From assembly GCA_017550775.1 (NCBI GenBank), contig JAFZOA010000241.1:1-9725 (forward strand): DNA of 9,725 nucleotides, in the 5' to 3' direction. The notes beneath the pieces were generated by a model. It saw only the letters and a list, made by a program, of their open reading frames with translations, searched no databases and was not told where the DNA came from. This stretch comes from Ruminiclostridium sp. (GTDB lineage Bacteria; Bacillota_A; Clostridia; Oscillospirales; Ruminococcaceae). The position numbers and the translations under genes were made by a program. Positions 6,616 through 9,725 of the stretch are shown here, piece by piece; position 1 is the stretch's first letter, and each line of letters opens with the position of its first letter.

Positions 6616-8667
6616 CTGATATCCGAAAAGTTAAGAGCGCTGTATGAAAAATACGGCAACAAAGCCATATACCCGCCTCTTTTTTTCGCGTTCCTGCTTC
6701 TTAACCTGATCGGCGGTTTCGGAATGACATATCCCGCCGTTGACCCGAACGAGCTTTCCGTCATTGCAGTTGCGGACTTCTTTGCCGGGCGCACCTGGAC
6801 GGGCGTAATGGTGTCTGTCGATTATTACTACGGTTTCCTGCAGGGGCTTATCTACACCCCTGTTGTCATGCTGTTTGACGACCCGGAGCTTCAATATTCA
6901 CTTATTCTTGTCATCAATTCGATCTGTATAAGCCTCGTACCGGTAATTGCATTTTCTCTCGCTTTCCGTATGCGAATCGGAAAGATCTGGAAATGTGTCA
7001 TCACAGCGTTTGCGGCAGGCGGTTACTGCTGTTACTTCGCGCATACTAAATTCGCATGGCCGGAGACTGTCTCCATTGTCCTTCCGTGGATTATAATCTG
7101 GCTCACGTTCAGGACGGGCGACTGTAAGAACAAGGCTTCACGGTTCTTTATGTCACTGCTTCTCGGTGCGGTCTGCGGCATCTCGCTCGCGGCTCATATC
7201 CGCCTTTTCGCGGTCATACTTGCGCTCATAATAGCACTTATTATGGCAAGGTTCCTGTTTGGAAAGAAGATCATAAACCCGGTTTCCTTTGCGATCGCTC
7301 TGCTCATTACCACTATGGGAGTTATAGCGGTCTCGGGATATCTCCAGCGAAATCTGTGGTGTTCGGAGGATCCCGCCCTGCTTCATAACACGCTCAGCTA
7401 CTTTCTGAAAAGTGTTGCCGAAGGGTTACAGGGAGACGGATTTACCCGCCTTATGGAAACCCTTTGCTCGCAGATGTATTACTATGCGGTCACCACATGG
7501 GGTCTTGGCGCGGTAGCGTTCTGTCTGTTTGCCGCTGTAGTTTCTACCTGTATTAAGCACAGGGTACGCAAGGAACCGCATACCTACGAACTCGAACTTT
7601 CGGTATTCGCGTTCTTTTCGGTGCTTACTGTGATCTTCACGATCATGTTCAGCACGCTGTACCGTTTTCCGAACGACGGTTACGGCGTTTATCAGGACAC
7701 GATGATGTTCGGACGCTTCATTGACGGCATTGTACCGTTCGCATTCGTATTCGTGGTAATAATGTTGTTCACCCACTCTATCAGCGTGAACAAAATTCTT
7801 GGTGCCGCGGCTGTGCTCGGCGTGATCTACACTGCGTTCATAGCCTCCGCTGTACCGGTGATACTCGGGTCGGAGTCAACGCGTATAGCGCCGGTGCTGG
7901 GACTGTACCCGCTGAGAGTAGGTGCGGCGAGCCGTGAACTGCTAAACTTTGACAGCCTGCTGCTTACCATGTCCATGACCTTCTGTGTAATGGGCATACT
8001 GCTCGTGGTAATAAGCTGTACAAAGAAATACCGTTCGATCATCATATCCACGATGATGACCATGATAACGGTATATTCGCTCCTGTTCATTTCGATAGTG
8101 TATCTCCCGATATGCAGAACTGAGTCGGTGGAGAAGAACAAGTCGGTGGAAGGACTGTCCGATCACGTCTACAACCAGATAGGAGCACCGGCTATCACCG
8201 CTTACAACATAAGCAGGCATGACGCGCTCATGCTCCAGTTCCTTAACCGCAATGTCACGGTCAAGGTAACATACGATATCGAGTCGGTGCCGGAGAATAG
8301 CTTCCTTGCTGTCAAAGCTTCCGAGGACGTGTCCGCCCTCGAAAACAGCAGGACACCGTTCCTGCTCGTAGCGGAGAGCGGAGACCTGAGACTGTACGCA
8401 TACGGCGAAAGAGCTTCGGCATACATGGTATCGCAGGACATAGGCGAGGATGAGCTTCAGTCCGAGAAGGAGACCCTTATTCAGGAGAAGACCACCGCTC
8501 CGATCGAGCTGACAACTCCGGAGTCCACCACCACCACTCCGGCACCGGTAACGCTCGTATCCACAACGGAGCGCACTCCCGTAGTCTCGACATACACTCT
8601 CCCGTCGGTCATCACACTCCCCGCCGACAGCCTCGACGATGAGGACAACTGGGCTGTGATAGAATAG
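6616..8667 (+). CDS. Polytopic membrane protein, GT-C glycosyltransferase-like, probable CTG start
   Basis: The protein has 683 residues from the proposed CTG, or 647 from the first ATG (6724). The 36 extra residues include most of the first membrane helix (about 18-36, PPLFFAFLLLNLIGGF), which the ATG start would cut off. No ATG, GTG or TTG occurs in frame between the upstream stop at 6607 and 6724. About ten or more membrane helices span residues 18 to 530. A short loop after the first helix carries VDPNE (D43, E46), the position where GT-C enzymes place catalytic acidic residues, and MMFGRFIDGIVPF resembles the GRY-type motif of such proteins. An extracytoplasmic domain (about 535-620) follows, then a Thr/Pro/Ser-rich tail (about 625-683) ending in acidic residues. 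This could be a lipid-linked sugar transferase acting at the cell envelope, but the substrate is unknown and the family assignment is tentative. Confidence 0.75.
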   Translation: MISEKLRALYEKYGNKAIYPPLFFAFLLLNLIGGFGMTYPAVDPNELSVIAVADFFAGRTWTGVMVSVDYYYGFLQGLIYTPVVMLFDDPELQYSLILVINSICISLVPVIAFSLAFRMRIGKIWKCVITAFAAGGYCCYFAHTKFAWPETVSIVLPWIIIWLTFRTGDCKNKASRFFMSLLLGAVCGISLAAHIRLFAVILALIIALIMARFLFGKKIINPVSFAIALLITTMGVIAVSGYLQRNLWCSEDPALLHNTLSYFLKSVAEGLQGDGFTRLMETLCSQMYYYAVTTWGLGAVAFCLFAAVVSTCIKHRVRKEPHTYELELSVFAFFSVLTVIFTIMFSTLYRFPNDGYGVYQDTMMFGRFIDGIVPFAFVFVVIMLFTHSISVNKILGAAAVLGVIYTAFIASAVPVILGSESTRIAPVLGLYPLRVGAASRELLNFDSLLLTMSMTFCVMGILLVVISCTKKYRSIIISTMMTMITVYSLLFISIVYLPICRTESVEKNKSVEGLSDHVYNQIGAPAITAYNISRHDALMLQFLNRNVTVKVTYDIESVPENSFLAVKASEDVSALENSRTPFLLVAESGDLRLYAYGERASAYMVSQDIGEDELQSEKETLIQEKTTAPIELTTPESTTTTPAPVTLVSTTERTPVVSTYTLPSVITLPADSLDDEDNWAVIE

Positions 8668-8675
8668 GAGCGGCT

Positions 8676-9377
8676 ATGACAACGGAAGTATTTGACCTTT
8701 TCGGACATGATATCTATGTGAGCCGTGACCACCGCTTCGGCACGGACGCTCTGCTGCTTGCCGAGTTTTCGGCTCCGTCTCCCAAGGATACGGTCTGCGA
8801 CCTGTGCAGCGGCTGCGGGATAATCCCGATGCTGTTCTTCGCGTGGGGTAAGCCGCCTGCGAAAGCGTATGCCGTGGAGATACAGGACGAAGCCGTGGAG
8901 CTTATGCGAATGACCGTGGAGAAGAACTCTCTCCCGGACAGGCTTGTTCCCGTAAAAGCCGATCTGACAAAGGACGATGAGCTTTTCGCGGTGCCGCGCG
9001 GGAAAATGGAGCTCGTGACGGCAAATCCGCCCTACTACAAGGCGGGCTCCGGCGAGGAACGGTTATCCCCGTCGCAGGCGAACGCACGGCATGAGCTGCT
9101 GTGTGATCTTGAGGGAGTGATACGGGCGGCTTCGCTGCTGCTCAAATACGGCGGTTATCTGAAAATGTGTCACCTCCCGGAGAGGCTTGCGGACATTATC
9201 TGTCTCATGCGAAAATACGGCATAGAGCCGAAGGTGATGCGGTTTGCGCACCACAAAGACACATCGACCGCCCCGTATCTTGTGCTTATCAGCGGGAAGA
9301 AAGGCGGAAAGCCGGGAATGATAGTTGAGAAGCCGGTAACGGTGGAGGAAATGGACAGGCGGCTGTTCGGAAAGTGA
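8676..9377 (+). CDS. trmN6: tRNA1(Val) adenine-N6-methyltransferase family protein (YfiC/TrmN6-like)
   Basis: This SAM-dependent methyltransferase is of the family that makes m6A37 in tRNA1(Val) in E. coli. The protein has 233 residues, close to the usual 235-250. The N-terminal HRFGTDALLLAEF (residues 19-31) is the family signature. The SAM motif I is DLCSGCGIIPML (42-53), an acidic residue of motif II is E68 in AVEIQDEA, and the catalytic motif NPPY is at 117-120. The ATG follows AGGAG by five bases, and this site overlaps the stop codon of the preceding gene, so the two are probably coupled. The start of rnr is 30 bases downstream. In Firmicutes these genes are often annotated only as tRNA1(Val) methyltransferase, and the precise tRNA target here is not shown by sequence. 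Confidence 0.9.
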   Translation: MTTEVFDLFGHDIYVSRDHRFGTDALLLAEFSAPSPKDTVCDLCSGCGIIPMLFFAWGKPPAKAYAVEIQDEAVELMRMTVEKNSLPDRLVPVKADLTKDDELFAVPRGKMELVTANPPYYKAGSGEERLSPSQANARHELLCDLEGVIRAASLLLKYGGYLKMCHLPERLADIICLMRKYGIEPKVMRFAHHKDTSTAPYLVLISGKKGGKPGMIVEKPVTVEEMDRRLFGK

Positions 9378-9407
9378 TACCGAAAGCCGCTTTCTTGTGA
9401 GGTAACA

Positions 9408-9725
9408 ATGAAAGAGATATACAGAAAAAAGATAATAGAAGCTCTCCTTCCGAAGAAAAAGGAGGGTATGACCGAAGGCGCGATACTCTCCGCTCTCGGC
9501 ACGGCGAAAAAGGACAGAAAGCGCGTTATGGGCGTTGTTTCCGCTCTTGAAAAAGAGGGGATCGTTTACCATGCTAAGGGTAGATATATTCTCAAAAGCG
9601 CGGGACGCTACTTCGAGGGTACTGTCGTGAAGTTGTCGCGGACGCACGGCTTCATAAAGCGCAATGACAGCGACGAGGAGCTTTTCGTGCGCGGACGGGA
9701 TATGCTCGGGGCGCTACCCGGAGAT
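9408..9725 (+). CDS. rnr: Ribonuclease R, N-terminal part, cut by window end
   Basis: The frame is open from ATG 9408 to the last base (106 codons) with no stop. RNase R is a processive 3'-5' exoribonuclease of about 700-800 residues that degrades structured RNA. The visible part starts with a winged-helix-like region (about 1-62, with MTEGAILSALG and VVSALEKEGIV), then enters the first cold-shock-type domain: GRYFEGTVVKLSRTHGFIKR, then ELFVRGRDMLGALPGD, matching the family pattern of a glycine-rich strand, an iFV segment and GAl-x-GD. GAGG lies five bases before the ATG. The catalytic RNB domain is beyond the window. It is next to a tRNA methyltransferase gene, giving an RNA-related pair. 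In many Firmicutes rnr lies near secG and smpB, which would be expected downstream if the order holds here. Confidence 0.88.
   Translation, partial: MKEIYRKKIIEALLPKKKEGMTEGAILSALGTAKKDRKRVMGVVSALEKEGIVYHAKGRYILKSAGRYFEGTVVKLSRTHGFIKRNDSDEELFVRGRDMLGALPGD

Noticed and set aside
9381..9395. GAAAG-CCG-CTTTC hairpin between trmN6 and rnr as a terminator
   Set aside because: A five-base-pair stem with a three-base loop and no T-run is too weak. It is more likely chance, so the genes are treated as one unit.
1..9725. Mobile elements, CRISPR arrays, tRNA or rRNA genes
   Set aside because: No transposase-like product, direct-repeat array, terminal inverted repeats or cloverleaf-type sequence was seen. 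The window reads as core chromosome.

Overview
The window (9,725 bases, moderately GC-rich) looks like ordinary chromosome from a Clostridia-type Firmicute, most likely of the Ruminococcus/Oscillospiraceae kind. The reasons are the strong AGGAGG-type ribosome binding sites, near-consensus sigma-A promoters, compact GC-rich terminators with U-tracts, and the gene families present (ComF, MetY, prokaryotic RING protein, YfiC-type methyltransferase, RNase R). All recognised genes are on the + strand. The species assignment is inference.

Region 1 (1-2726) is the end of a branched-chain amino acid operon: ilvB (5' end outside the window), ilvN overlapping it by ATGA, then ilvC, closed by a strong intrinsic terminator immediately after the ilvC stop. 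Region 2 (2775-3534) is a comF-like phosphoribosyltransferase gene with its own terminator. The longest comF reading frame runs back through the ilvC terminator, so a downstream start is preferred.

Region 3 (3535-5170) is a self-contained sulfur-assimilation unit: a near-perfect promoter (TTGACA-17-TATAAT) with an inverted repeat over its -35 box, an unannotated 23-codon leader ORF ending in Cys-Cys-Cys-stop, an untranslated stretch that can fold the metY ribosome binding site into a long hairpin with the leader ORF, then metY (O-acetylhomoserine sulfhydrylase) and a terminator. This arrangement suggests a cysteine-sensing translational attenuator and is the most interesting item in the window.

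Region 4 (5278-9725) appears to be a second transcription unit: promoter, a membrane-anchored protein with three RING-like zinc modules, a polytopic membrane protein resembling GT-C glycosyltransferases whose real start is probably a CTG codon, a TrmN6-type tRNA methyltransferase, and the beginning of rnr (RNase R), cut by the window end. The spacings (38, 8 and 30 bases) fit co-transcription. The last two genes are RNA-related; no functional link to the first two can be read from the sequence.
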